Shown here one piece after another: positions 24,201 through 33,366 of a stretch of 64,000 bases of DNA. A program made the position numbers and the translations under genes. Location of the stretch: the NCBI RefSeq assembly GCF_037023725.1, contig NZ_CP146077.1, positions 2,455,001 through 2,519,000 on the forward strand, in the 5' to 3' direction. The stretch comes from Pseudomonas bubulae (GTDB lineage Bacteria; Pseudomonadota; Gammaproteobacteria; Pseudomonadales; Pseudomonadaceae). Below the pieces are notes generated by a model. That model ran no database searches and was not told the DNA's origin. It worked only from the letters and a program-made list of their open reading frames with translations. Numbering within the stretch: position 1 is the first letter of the stretch; each line of letters starts with the position of its first letter.

Positions 24201-25391
24201 TCAGCGTGATTTGACGTTCAGGATCATCAGGGTCAGTACGCCCGCAACAATGCCCCAGAAAGCCGAGCCAATTGAAAACAGGGTCATGCCCGATGCGGTG
24301 ACCATAAAGGTCACCAGGGCAGCTTCACGCTCCCTGGCTTCGCCCATGGCAATACTCAGCCCGTTCATGATCGAGCCGAACAGTGCCAGTGCGGCAATCG
24401 ACAGCACCAGTTCCTTGGGCAATGAGGCGAACAGGGCGGCCAGGGTGGCGCCGAATATGCCGGCGATGCCATAGAAAACTCCGCACCACACGGCTGCGGT
24501 GTAGCGTTTTTTCGGATCTTCGTGGGCATGGGGGCCGGTGCAGATGGCGGCACTGATGGCTGCCAGGTTGATGCCGTGGGAGCCGAAGGGGGCGAGCAGC
24601 AAGGAGGCTACCCCGGTGGTGGTGATCAGCGGCGAGGCGGGCACGTCATAGCCATCGGCCCGCAGTACGGCGATGCCCGGCATGTTTTGCGAGGTCATGG
24701 CCACCACAAACAGCGGGATGCCGATGCTGATGGTTGCCGCCAGCGAAAAGGACGGCGTGGTCCACACCGGCACGGCCACTTCAAGGGAAAAACCGCTGAA
24801 GTCCAGCAGCCCGAGCATGCCCGACAGCAGGGTGCCGATCAGCAGCGCCGCCAGTACGGCGTAGCGGGGTGACAGGCGCTTGACGATCAGGTAGGTGAAA
24901 AACATGCCGATCACCAGGCCGGTGCGATGTTGCGCCGCGACGAAGATTTCGCTGCCGATTTTAAACAGGATGCCCGCCAGCAACGCGGCGGCCAGGGATG
25001 AGGGGATGCGCTTGACCAGGCGCTCAAAACTGCCGGTGATGCCACAGATGATCACCAGTACCGCGCAGGTGATATAGGCGCCGATGGCCTCGCCGTAACT
25101 GACGCCGCCAAGGCTGGTGATCAGCAGTGCCGCCCCCGGTGTGGACCAGGCGATGGTGATCGGTGTGCGATAACGCAAAGACAAGCCTATGCTGCAAACA
25201 GCCATGCCGATCGACAGTGCCCAGATCCATGATGAAATCTGCCCGCTGGTAAGTCCCGCTGCCTGACCCGCCTGGAACATCAGGACCAGGGAGCTGGTGT
25301 AGCCGGTCATCATGGCGATAAAGCCAGCGACCACCGCCGAGGGCGAGGTGTCTGCCAGTGGATGCAAGCGCGGCTGCGGGGTGTCGGTCAT
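24201..25391 (-). CDS. BenE-family membrane transporter
   Basis: 396-residue polytopic inner-membrane protein of the benzoate/H+ symporter family (BenE/YdcO), with about eleven to twelve hydrophobic helices. The start SAVVAGFIAMMTGYTSSLVL, then RTPITIAWSTPGAALLI and FGSHGINLAAISAAICTG, are typical. ATG 25391 (MTDTPQPR) follows AAGGAAG; the longer open frame to 25457 adds 22 unlikely residues. It lies divergent to a GntR regulator and next to guanine and xanthine catabolism, so the real substrate may be a purine-related or other acid rather than benzoate. That is inference from neighbours. Confidence 0.88.
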   Translation of the reverse strand: MTDTPQPRLHPLADTSPSAVVAGFIAMMTGYTSSLVLMFQAGQAAGLTSGQISSWIWALSIGMAVCSIGLSLRYRTPITIAWSTPGAALLITSLGGVSYGEAIGAYITCAVLVIICGITGSFERLVKRIPSSLAAALLAGILFKIGSEIFVAAQHRTGLVIGMFFTYLIVKRLSPRYAVLAALLIGTLLSGMLGLLDFSGFSLEVAVPVWTTPSFSLAATISIGIPLFVVAMTSQNMPGIAVLRADGYDVPASPLITTTGVASLLLAPFGSHGINLAAISAAICTGPHAHEDPKKRYTAAVWCGVFYGIAGIFGATLAALFASLPKELVLSIAALALFGSIMNGLSIAMGEAREREAALVTFMVTASGMTLFSIGSAFWGIVAGVLTLMILNVKSR

Positions 25392-25618
25392 GGAACGGTC
25401 TTCCTTGTGTGCTATAGGAGTTCGGGCAGGCGACAAGCCTAAACGTAAAGGTTGCATCTAGTTGCGATACAGCAGGGTTCGTAAACGACCGTACAGTCGT
25501 ACTGGCACTCTGCTTTGTGTACAATGCGCCCTGTTTTTTGCATTAATTTCTGGTCGGTGACACCCGTTTACGTACTAGCGTAATCCCTTATTCGCCGCCG
25601 CTTCCCACACGAGTGCCC

Positions 25619-26386
25619 ATGAACGAACAGTTGCAGCCTCTCAAGAAACAACCCCGCGCTGGCAAGGCCGGCCGCAGTGGAACCCAGGACGATATTGTCT
25701 ATGCGCATATTTTCGAGGCGATCCTTGAACAGCGTCTGGCGCCTGGCACCAAGTTGAGTGAAGAGGCTCTGGGCGAAATCTTTGGCGTGAGCCGCACCAT
25801 TATTCGTCGCGCCCTGTCGCGTCTGGCCCATGAAGGGGTTGTGCTGCTGCGCCCTAATCGTGGTGCAGTGGTGGCGAGCCCTAGCGTAGAAGAAGCGCGC
25901 CAGGTGTTTCTGGCCCGGCGACTGGTTGAAAAGGCCATTACCGAGCTGGCGGTGGTGCATGCTACGGCTGATGATCTGGCGCAACTGCGCAAGATGGTCC
26001 AGGACGAGCGCGACAGTTTTTCGCGGGGCGATCGGGGTGCGGGTATTCGCCTGTCGGGCGAGTTCCACCTGAAGTTGGCCGAAGCGGCGAAGAATGCGCC
26101 GCTGATCAGCTTTCAGCGCAGTCTGGTGTCGCAAACGTCGTTGATTATTGCCCAGTACGAGAGCGGCAACCGTTCGCACTGCTCTTATGACGAGCACATG
26201 CAATTGATCGATGCCATCGAAGCCCGTGATGCCGGCCAGGCCGTGCACCTGATGATGCATCACATGGATCACATTGACAGCAAGCTCAACCTTGACGAAG
26301 AAAGCGCTTCTGACGACTTGCACGCGGTGTTTTCGCACTTGCTGCAAACCAAGGGCAAAAGCCCTCGGCCTGCTGCCAAGCTTTAA
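25619..26386 (+). CDS. GntR family (FCD) transcriptional regulator
   Basis: 255 residues. The winged helix spans residues ~25-90 with KLSEEALGEIFGVSRTIIRR and LSRLAHEGVVLLRPNRGAVV, then an all-helical FCD effector domain containing the His/Asp-type metal site region (ARRLVEKAITELAV...GEFHLKLAE...YDEHMQLIDAI). Such regulators sense small carboxylates or related metabolites. ATG 25619 is preferred to GTG 25613. Divergent from the BenE-type gene and convergent with guaD, it probably controls purine/transporter genes around it. Confidence 0.9.
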   Translation: MNEQLQPLKKQPRAGKAGRSGTQDDIVYAHIFEAILEQRLAPGTKLSEEALGEIFGVSRTIIRRALSRLAHEGVVLLRPNRGAVVASPSVEEARQVFLARRLVEKAITELAVVHATADDLAQLRKMVQDERDSFSRGDRGAGIRLSGEFHLKLAEAAKNAPLISFQRSLVSQTSLIIAQYESGNRSHCSYDEHMQLIDAIEARDAGQAVHLMMHHMDHIDSKLNLDEESASDDLHAVFSHLLQTKGKSPRPAAKL

Positions 26387-26400
26387 GCTTCGGCTGCTCT

Positions 26401-26488
26401 TGTGGGAGCGGGCTTGCCCGCGATGCAGGCGACGCGGTGCTTCAGTAGAACCGCATCGATAACCTCGCGAGCAAGCCCGCTCCGACAA
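26401..26488. repeat. REP pair between GntR gene and guaD
   Basis: TGTGGGAGCGGGCTTGCCCG (from 26401) and, 60 bases on, its inverted partner GCGAGCAAGCCCGCTCC (26466-26483). This is an inverted REP doublet (BIME-like) with the spacer sequence shared by other copies here (GATGCAGGCGACGCGGTG). It lies between two converging genes. Confidence 0.85.
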
Positions 26489-26497
26489 GGGAAATTA

Positions 26498-27796
26498 TCA
26501 GCGCTGATGCACCAGATTGCCTGCCGCATAGGTTTGCTGCACGGTACGGTCATCCCCAAGGGTCATCAATACAAACAGCGTCTCGGCGATGTTTTTTGAC
26601 TGCTTGAGGCGATAGCTCATCAGTGGCGTAGCGTTGTAGTCCAGTACCAGGAAGTCAGCGTCGCTGCCCGGTTGCAGATTGCCGATCTTGTCTTCCAGGC
26701 GCAGTGCTCGCGCCCCGCCCAACGTAGCCAGGTACAACGACTTGAACGGATCGAGGCGTGCGCCCTGCAGTTGCATGACCTTGTAGGCTTCGTTCAGGGT
26801 GTTGAGCAGCGAGAAGCTGGTCCCCGCGCCGACATCCGTGCCCAGGCCCACATTGAGTTTGTGTTTCTCGGCCATTGGCAGGTTGAACAGGCCGCTGCCC
26901 AGGAACAGGTTGGAAGTCGGGCAGAACGCCACTGCCGAACCGGTCTCGGCCAGCCGTGCACATTCCTCGTCACACAGATGCACACCGTGGGCAAATACAG
27001 AGCGTTCGCCCAGCAACTGGTAGTGGTCGTACACATCCAGATAGCCTTTTCGCTCCGGGAACAGTGACTTCACCCACTCGATTTCCTGAAGGTTCTCGCT
27101 GATATGGGTGTGTAGATACACATCCGGGTATTCGCCCAGCAGCTTGCCGGCCAGGGTCAATTGCTCCGGGGTGCTGGTCGGCGCGAAGCGCGGGGTGACG
27201 GCGTAATGCAGGCGGCCCTTACCGTGCCAGCGCTCGATCAGTGCCTTGCTTTCGCTGTAGCCGGTTTCGGCGGTATCGGTCAGATAGTCTGGGGCGTTGC
27301 GGTCCATCATCACCTTGCCGGCTATCAGACGCAGGTCCAGGTGCTGTGCGGCCTCAAACAGGGCATCCACCGATTGCGGGTGTACGCTGCCGAAGACCAG
27401 GGCGGTGGTAGTGCCGTTGCGTAGCAGTTCCTTCAGGAATACGTCAGCAACTTCGTCAGCATGGGCCTTATCGGCGAACTGGTTTTCGCACGGGAAGGTG
27501 TAGGTGTTGAGCCAGTCGAGCAGTTGCTCTCCGTAAGCGCCAATCATCCCGGTTTGCGGGAAATGGATATGGGTATCGATAAAGCCGGGGGTGATCAGTG
27601 CGTCTTTGTACTCGGTCACAGCAACGTCGGCGGCCAGTGTGCCAAGCAGTTCGCTGGCCGGGCCAACAGCCTTGATCTGGCCGTTGTCGACCACCAGCAA
27701 GCCGTCTGCGAAATATTCATAGGAGGCTTCGATCCCGACTTCGGCGGGGTCGGCGATGCTGTGCAAAATGGCGGCGCGATAGGCTTTACAAGTCAT
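26498..27796 (-). CDS. guaD: Guanine deaminase
   Basis: 432-residue zinc amidohydrolase that deaminates guanine to xanthine, feeding the xanthine dehydrogenase encoded just upstream. Metal ligands: GFIDTHIHFPQTG (His76, His78), LHTHISEN, HGVHL and TDVGAGTSFSLLNTLNEAY with the catalytic Asp. The gene starts eight bases after the xdhC stop, so xdhABC-guaD looks like one operon on the reverse strand. The REP doublet beyond its stop may end transcription. Confidence 0.95.
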   Translation of the reverse strand: MTCKAYRAAILHSIADPAEVGIEASYEYFADGLLVVDNGQIKAVGPASELLGTLAADVAVTEYKDALITPGFIDTHIHFPQTGMIGAYGEQLLDWLNTYTFPCENQFADKAHADEVADVFLKELLRNGTTTALVFGSVHPQSVDALFEAAQHLDLRLIAGKVMMDRNAPDYLTDTAETGYSESKALIERWHGKGRLHYAVTPRFAPTSTPEQLTLAGKLLGEYPDVYLHTHISENLQEIEWVKSLFPERKGYLDVYDHYQLLGERSVFAHGVHLCDEECARLAETGSAVAFCPTSNLFLGSGLFNLPMAEKHKLNVGLGTDVGAGTSFSLLNTLNEAYKVMQLQGARLDPFKSLYLATLGGARALRLEDKIGNLQPGSDADFLVLDYNATPLMSYRLKQSKNIAETLFVLMTLGDDRTVQQTYAAGNLVHQR

Positions 27797-27804
27797 GGCA
27801 ATTC

Positions 27805-28662
27805 TCAGTGTGTGGCATGGCTGCGTCGTGAAGACGGCAACAATTGTTTAATGGATTCAGATGACGCGCTGTCGGCGCTCGCAGTGTGCTGGCCGAAATG
27901 AGTGTTGTAGGTGGCGATGATTTCGCCGGCGATGGAGATCGCGATTTCAACAGGCAATTTGCCTTTGACTTCGCTCAAACCCATCGGGCAACGCATGCGC
28001 TGCAAAGGTGAAGCGTCGATACCGCGCTCACGCAGGCGATGTTCGAACTTCACGCGTTTGGTTTTCGAACCAATCAAGCCGAAGTAGGTAAAGTCGTTGC
28101 GTTTAAGCAGGGCGGCGCTGAGCTCCAGGTCCAGGGCGTGATTATGCGTCATGACGATGCAGTAGCAACCCGCAGGCAGGGCATCGACTTCATCTACCGG
28201 TTCGTCGGTAACGATTTTTTCCACGCCTTGAGGGATAAGTGTCGGGAATTCCTGCTCCCGCGAGTCGATCCAGCGCACCCGGCACGGCAGGCTGGCGAGC
28301 AGGGGTACCAGGGCTCGGGCCACGTGCCCTGCGCCAAACACCGCAATCTGAGCCTGCACCTTGCCCATCGGTTCGAACAGCAGCACGGCCACCCCTCCGC
28401 AACACTGGCCCAGGCTGGCGCCGAGGCTGAAGCGCTGTAGAAGGGTATCGTGCTTGCCGCTGCTGAGCATCTGACGGGCAATTTCCATTGCCTTGTACTC
28501 CAGATGACCGCCACCAATGGTGTCGAAGATTTTATCTGCACAAATGACCATCTTCGAACCGGCATTGCGCGGGGTAGAGCCTTGCTCTTCGATGATGGTC
28601 ACCAGCACGCAGGGTTCGCCTTGCTGCTGCAACTCGGCCAGGGCACTGATCCAGTTATTCAT
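27805..28662 (-). CDS. xdhC: Xanthine dehydrogenase accessory protein XdhC
   Basis: 285 residues. XdhC binds the molybdenum cofactor, assists its sulfuration and inserts it into XdhB. N-terminal WISALAELQQQGEPCVLVTI and EQGSTPRNAGSKMVI, the Rossmann-like VFGAGHVARALVPLLASL and C-terminal PMGLSEVKGKLPVEIAISIA are family features. ATG 28662 (MNNWIS) has GGGAG upstream and overlaps the xdhB end by 8 nt (ATGAATAA). An open frame to 28737 exists but lies inside xdhB. Confidence 0.95.
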   Translation of the reverse strand: MNNWISALAELQQQGEPCVLVTIIEEQGSTPRNAGSKMVICADKIFDTIGGGHLEYKAMEIARQMLSSGKHDTLLQRFSLGASLGQCCGGVAVLLFEPMGKVQAQIAVFGAGHVARALVPLLASLPCRVRWIDSREQEFPTLIPQGVEKIVTDEPVDEVDALPAGCYCIVMTHNHALDLELSAALLKRNDFTYFGLIGSKTKRVKFEHRLRERGIDASPLQRMRCPMGLSEVKGKLPVEIAISIAGEIIATYNTHFGQHTASADSASSESIKQLLPSSRRSHATH

Positions 28663-31030
28663 GCTGATCTCCCGACAGGCTTTTGCGCATTTGCTCACAA
28701 CCCCACAGCACCCGCTCCGGGGTGGCCGGGGCGTCAATCGCAGGTTGCACGCGGTAGTCGGCCAGGCTCGCCACCGCGTCCTTGATCGCGCACCATGCGG
28801 CGATGCCGAGCATAAATGGCGGTTCGCCCACGGCCTTGGAGTGGAACACGGTGTCTTCGGGGTTCTTGCGGTTTTCCACCAGGGTTACGCGCAGGTCCAG
28901 CGGCATGTCTGCCACCGCGGGGATCTTGTAGCTGGCCGGGCCGTTGGTCATCAGCTTGCCCTTGGCATTCCACACCAGTTCCTCCATGGTCAGCCAGCCC
29001 GCCCCCTGTATATACCCGCCTTCGACCTGGCCGATGTCGATGGCCGGGTTCAGCGAGGCACCGACATCATGGAGGATATCGGTACGCAACATTTTGTATT
29101 CGCCGGTCAGGGTGTCGACGATCACCTCGGCGCAGGCGGCGCCAAAGGCAAAGTAATAAAACGGCCGACCACGTGCCTGAGTGCGGTCATAAAAAATCTT
29201 CGGGGTTTTGTAGTACCCGGTGCTCGATAACGACACCTGGCCGAAATAGGCCTGCTGGATCAGGCTTTCAAAACTGATGATCTGCTCGCCAGCCTGCACC
29301 TGGCCGTTATGGAAGATCACCGCCCGTTGCTCGACCTGATATTTGTCGGCAGCAAATTCAACAAGTCGCTGCTTGATGGTTTCGGCTGCGTTTTGCGCGG
29401 CCTTGCCATTGAGGTCGGCACCGCTGGACGCTGCAGTAGGCGAGGTGTTTGGCACTTTGTCAGTGTTGGTTGCGGTGATCTGGATGCGGCTGATATCCAC
29501 CTGGAACACTTCGGCGACCACCTGCGCGACCTTGATATTCAGGCCCTGGCCCATCTCGGTGCCGCCGTGGTTGAGGTGGATGCTGCCATCGGTATAAATA
29601 TGGATCAGGGCGCCGGCCTGGTTGAGGAAGCTGGCGGTAAAGGAGATGCCGAATTTGACCGGGGTCAGCGCCAGGCCTTTTTTCAGGATCGGACTGCTGG
29701 CGTTGAACGCCTTGATCGCTTCCCGGCGCTCGGTGTACTGGCTGCTGGCCTCAAGGTCGGCGGTCATTTCTTGCAGCAGGTTGTGTTCCACGGTCTGGTA
29801 GTAGTGGGTCACGTTGCGTTCGGTTTTGCCGTAGTAATTGGCCTTGCGTACGGCCAGCGGGTCGAGGCCCAGATGGCGGGCGATACGGTCCATGACCTCT
29901 TCGATGGCGACCATGCCTTGCGGGCCACCAAAGCCGCGATAGGCCGTGTTGGAAGCCGTGTTGGTTTTACAGCGATAACCATTGATCGTCGCGTCGCCCA
30001 GATAATAGGCGTTGTCGGCGTGGAACATGGCGCGGTCGACAATGGAGTTGGACAAGTCCGGCGAACAGCCACAGTTGCCCGCCAGGTCCAGCTGGATGCC
30101 CTGCAAGCGGCCGCTGGCGTCGAAACCGACGTCATATTCGATATAAAACGGGTGGCGCTTGCCGGTCATCAGCATGTCTTCGACCCGCGGCAGGCGCATC
30201 TTGGCCGGTTGCCCGGTGAGGCGTGCCACCACTGCGCACAGGCAGGCGGGGCTGGCGGCCTGGGTCTCCTTGCCGCCAAAGCCGCCGCCCATGCGGCGCA
30301 TATCGACAACGATCTTGTTCATTGAAACATCAAGGACTTCTGCCACCAGCTTCTGCACTTCAGTAGGGTTCTGCGTGGAGCAGTAAACGATCATCCCGCC
30401 GTCTTCGGTAGGCATGACCGATGAGATCTGGGTCTCGAGGTAAAAGTGCTCCTGCCCGCCAATATGCAGGCTGCCCTGCAGGCGATGTTCGGCCCCGGCC
30501 AGTGCGCCGGCAGAGTCGCCGCGTTGATGGGTGTGGGTATCGAGCACAAAGTGCTTCTGGCGCAGGGCCTGAACCACGTCCAGCACCGGCTCCAGGTCTT
30601 CGTATTCGATAATGGCAGCCATTGCCGCCTTGCGCGCGGTGTCCAGGTCGCAAGCGGCCACTGCCAGTACGGGCTGGCCGACAAACTCCACCTTATCGAT
30701 GGCCAGTAGCGGATCGCCGGGCAGTAGCGGGCCAATGTCCTTCAGACCGGGGATATCTTCGTGGGTGATCACCAGGCGCACGCCTGCGAAGGCGTAGCAG
30801 GGCGTGGTGTCGACACGCAGGATTCTGGCGTGGGCGCGGTCGGACAGGCGTGCGAAAAGGTGCAACTGGTTGGGGAATTCCAGGCGGTCATCGATGTACT
30901 GCGCTTCGCCGCTGACATGTTTTTCGGCACTGTCATGCTTGACGCTGCGACCCACACCGGTTTTCAAGTCCTGCTGGAAGAGTGCGGCCAGCTCAGCCTG
31001 GGTTGGGGCAACCTTGTGATGGTTAGACAT
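28655..31030 (-). CDS. xdhB: Xanthine dehydrogenase, molybdopterin-binding subunit
   Basis: 791-residue large subunit that oxidises hypoxanthine and xanthine to urate at the molybdenum centre. N-terminal GRSVKHDSAEKHVSGEAQYI is the aldehyde-oxidase/xanthine-dehydrogenase a/b hammerhead start. RRMGGGFGGKE near residue 250 and YRGFGGPQGM near 360 contact Mo-pterin. AVGEPPFMLGIAAW near 735 carries the catalytic Glu. Its ATG overlaps the xdhA stop by 8 nt and its own end overlaps xdhC by 8 nt, indicating coupled, balanced translation of the complex. Confidence 0.96.
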   Translation of the reverse strand: MSNHHKVAPTQAELAALFQQDLKTGVGRSVKHDSAEKHVSGEAQYIDDRLEFPNQLHLFARLSDRAHARILRVDTTPCYAFAGVRLVITHEDIPGLKDIGPLLPGDPLLAIDKVEFVGQPVLAVAACDLDTARKAAMAAIIEYEDLEPVLDVVQALRQKHFVLDTHTHQRGDSAGALAGAEHRLQGSLHIGGQEHFYLETQISSVMPTEDGGMIVYCSTQNPTEVQKLVAEVLDVSMNKIVVDMRRMGGGFGGKETQAASPACLCAVVARLTGQPAKMRLPRVEDMLMTGKRHPFYIEYDVGFDASGRLQGIQLDLAGNCGCSPDLSNSIVDRAMFHADNAYYLGDATINGYRCKTNTASNTAYRGFGGPQGMVAIEEVMDRIARHLGLDPLAVRKANYYGKTERNVTHYYQTVEHNLLQEMTADLEASSQYTERREAIKAFNASSPILKKGLALTPVKFGISFTASFLNQAGALIHIYTDGSIHLNHGGTEMGQGLNIKVAQVVAEVFQVDISRIQITATNTDKVPNTSPTAASSGADLNGKAAQNAAETIKQRLVEFAADKYQVEQRAVIFHNGQVQAGEQIISFESLIQQAYFGQVSLSSTGYYKTPKIFYDRTQARGRPFYYFAFGAACAEVIVDTLTGEYKMLRTDILHDVGASLNPAIDIGQVEGGYIQGAGWLTMEELVWNAKGKLMTNGPASYKIPAVADMPLDLRVTLVENRKNPEDTVFHSKAVGEPPFMLGIAAWCAIKDAVASLADYRVQPAIDAPATPERVLWGCEQMRKSLSGDQHE

Positions 31031-32480
31031 AAGCTGTTACCCGCGTCTCGAGATGTGGCGTTTGCAGTTCGATAAAGTATTTGCGCAGCAGGTTTTGTGC
31101 ACTCAGCAGACGGTATTCCTTGCTGGCGCGAAAGTCCGAGAGCGGGGTGAAGTCGTTTGCCAGTGCAGCGCAGGCCCGTTCGATGCTGGCGCTGTTCCAG
31201 TCAGCGCCGAGCAGTGCGGCTTCGCAGGCGGCGGCGCGTTTGGCGATGGCCGCCATGCCGCCGAATGCCACGCGGGCACCGGTCACCACGCCGTTGTCGA
31301 TGTGCAGGTTGAACGCTGCGCACACGGCGCTGATGTCGTCATCCAGGCGCTTGGAGATTTTATAGGCGCGAAATGCATGGCTGGGGTCGGCGCGAGGGAT
31401 GATGATTTTTTCGATAAATTCGCCTTCCTGGCGTGCCGTCACCCGGTAGTCGATGAAGTAATCCTCGATCGCCAGGGTGCGCAGGGTTTGCCCTTTGCGC
31501 AGTACCAGTTGTGCGCCGAGGGCAATCAGCAGCGGTGGCGAGTCGCCAATGGGCGAGGCATTGCCGATGTTGCCGCCCAGGGTGCCCTGATTGCGGATTT
31601 GCAGGGAGGCGAAGCGTTGCAGCAATTCGCCGAAGTCCGGGTACTCGGCCTTGAGCGTGCCGTAGGCGTCTGTCAGCGACACCGCCGCGCCGATTTCAAT
31701 ACGGTCATCAAAGCGCTCGATGTGCTTCATTTCGGCCACGTTGCCGACGTAGATCATGACCGGCAGCGGGCGATGAAACTGGGTCACCTCAAGCGCCAGG
31801 TCGGTACCGCCGGCCAGCAGGCGGGCCTGGGGTTGGGATTCGTACAGCTGGGCCAGGTCGCTGATGGTCATGGGCAGCAGGCAGCGCTTGTCGCCGCTGT
31901 TCAGTTCGCCGGTTTGGGTCGGGGTGATGGTCTTGAGCAGGGCAATGGTCGCGCTCTGGTGTGTATCGAACTGATCCTGTTGTTGCCCGCTGCAAGCCTG
32001 TTCGGCAGCCGCCAGAATAGGGCGGTAGCCGGTGCAGCGACAGAGGTTGCCCGCCAGGGCTTCATGGGCCTGATGGCCATGAGGCTGGCCCGTGCTGTTT
32101 TTTTGCAGGGCGAACAGTGACATCACAAATCCCGGCGTGCAAAACCCGCACTGTGAGCCGTGGCAGTCGACCATCGCCCGCTGCACGCTGTGCAACTGCC
32201 CCTGGTGCTTGAGGTCTTCGATGCTGATCAGTTGCTTGCCGTGCAAAGCCGAGACAAAGGTCAGGCACGAATTGAGGCTGCGATAGCGCAGCCGTTCAAG
32301 GCCTTCAGCGTCGGTGTGAAGTTCGCCGACAACCACGGTACAGGCCCCACAGTCGCCGCTGGCGCAACCTTCTTTGGTACCAGGCTTGTGCAGGTGTTCA
32401 CGCAGGTAATTGAGCACGGTCAAATTCGGGTCGAGCGTGTGCTCGGTGCGCAGCGTCTGGTTGAGTAGGAACTGGATCAC
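31023..32480 (-). CDS. xdhA: Xanthine dehydrogenase, FeS/FAD small subunit
   Basis: 485 residues carrying both 2Fe-2S clusters and FAD, which pass electrons from the Mo site to NAD. The plant-type cluster is EGCASGDCGACTVV (Cys39, 44, 47). The second cluster has CHGSQCGFCTPGF and GNLCRCTGYRPI. The FAD domain shows LLAGGTDLALEV and RNQGTLGGNIGNASPIGD. It is the first gene of the reverse-strand xdhABC-guaD operon. The 224-bp gap to the divergent GntR gene holds the AT-rich AATAATTATT near the ATG, a possible operator/promoter core. Confidence 0.96.
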   Translation of the reverse strand: MIQFLLNQTLRTEHTLDPNLTVLNYLREHLHKPGTKEGCASGDCGACTVVVGELHTDAEGLERLRYRSLNSCLTFVSALHGKQLISIEDLKHQGQLHSVQRAMVDCHGSQCGFCTPGFVMSLFALQKNSTGQPHGHQAHEALAGNLCRCTGYRPILAAAEQACSGQQQDQFDTHQSATIALLKTITPTQTGELNSGDKRCLLPMTISDLAQLYESQPQARLLAGGTDLALEVTQFHRPLPVMIYVGNVAEMKHIERFDDRIEIGAAVSLTDAYGTLKAEYPDFGELLQRFASLQIRNQGTLGGNIGNASPIGDSPPLLIALGAQLVLRKGQTLRTLAIEDYFIDYRVTARQEGEFIEKIIIPRADPSHAFRAYKISKRLDDDISAVCAAFNLHIDNGVVTGARVAFGGMAAIAKRAAACEAALLGADWNSASIERACAALANDFTPLSDFRASKEYRLLSAQNLLRKYFIELQTPHLETRVTAYV

Positions 32481-32704
32481 GGAAGGCCTCGCATAATAAT
32501 TATTGTTGTAACGCGGGATGCACTGAATTTAGCTAAAGCTGACCTGCGGGTCAAGAAATAGCGATCGGTAATCCCTGTGATTGATAACCGGGGGATTTAT
32601 TTGCGGGTTTCGTGCCATATTCAGCCCCTGAGGCTCTGCGCGAGGGCATATCAAGTGCGTTACACTGCACCGCCTGCACTGATCAAAGATTTTGAAGGTA
32701 AAAC

Positions 32705-33364
32705 ATGACGTTCAAGGCGCCGGACAGCCTCGCCGAGCAAATCGCTCACCACCTCGCCGAACGCATCATTCGCGGCGAGTTAAAGCCTGGGGAACGCATT
32801 CAGGAACAGAAAGTGACGCTGGCGCTGAATGTCAGTCGCGGCTCTGTGCGCGAAGCATTGTTGATCCTTGAGCGTCGACATCTGATCGCCATCCTGCCGC
32901 GTCGTGGCGCCCATGTGACCGAGCTTACGGCGCACAAGGTGCAGAGCCTGTGCACGCTGATGAGCGAAATGTACATCCTGCTCGGCAATGCCGTAGCCCA
33001 GCGCTGGGCAGTTCCGGCCGACCTGGGGCCGTTCTTGCAGATCCAGCAGCGCCTGGCCGCCAGCTACGAACGCCAGGACATCAGCACCTTCGTTGAAGAC
33101 AGCTTCAATGTGATGCGTGCGGCGTACCCGTTCGCCGACAACCCCTATTTGCAGGAAACCGTCGAGAACCTGCACCCGGCCATGAGCCGTGCCTATTACC
33201 TGGCACTGGACCAGCGCAAGGCGGAAATGAGCGAGTTCCTGGCGTTGTTTGCGCAGTTGCTCGACGCCGTGCTGGCGCGTGACCTGGCGCAGATTCGCGT
33301 GGTGCTGAGCAGCTATGCCCAGCGCAGTTGTGCCCTGGTGCTGTCTGCCTTGACGGTTGCCTGA
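32705..33364 (+). CDS. GntR family transcriptional regulator
   Basis: 219 residues. Winged helix DSLAEQIAHHLAERIIRGEL then LALNVSRGSVREALLILERR, followed by a helical effector domain of FCD/VanR type. Divergent from xdhA, which makes xanthine-dehydrogenase control its likely job. Its stop is two bases before the smc GTG, so smc may be translationally and transcriptionally linked to it. ATG 32705 follows GAAGG about six bases upstream. Confidence 0.9.
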   Translation: MTFKAPDSLAEQIAHHLAERIIRGELKPGERIQEQKVTLALNVSRGSVREALLILERRHLIAILPRRGAHVTELTAHKVQSLCTLMSEMYILLGNAVAQRWAVPADLGPFLQIQQRLAASYERQDISTFVEDSFNVMRAAYPFADNPYLQETVENLHPAMSRAYYLALDQRKAEMSEFLALFAQLLDAVLARDLAQIRVVLSSYAQRSCALVLSALTVA

Positions 33365-33366
33365 GC

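Noticed and set aside
25485..25525. Repeated CGTAC/GTAC motifs as GntR operator
   Set aside because: Short and common; no symmetric match to a known FCD-regulator site could be settled.
26401..26488. CRISPR-like repeated units
   Set aside because: The repeats are paired inverted REP elements scattered at gene ends, not a regular array with spacers.
29309..30325. 338-codon forward ORF opposite xdhB
   Set aside because: Antisense frame within a well-supported gene.
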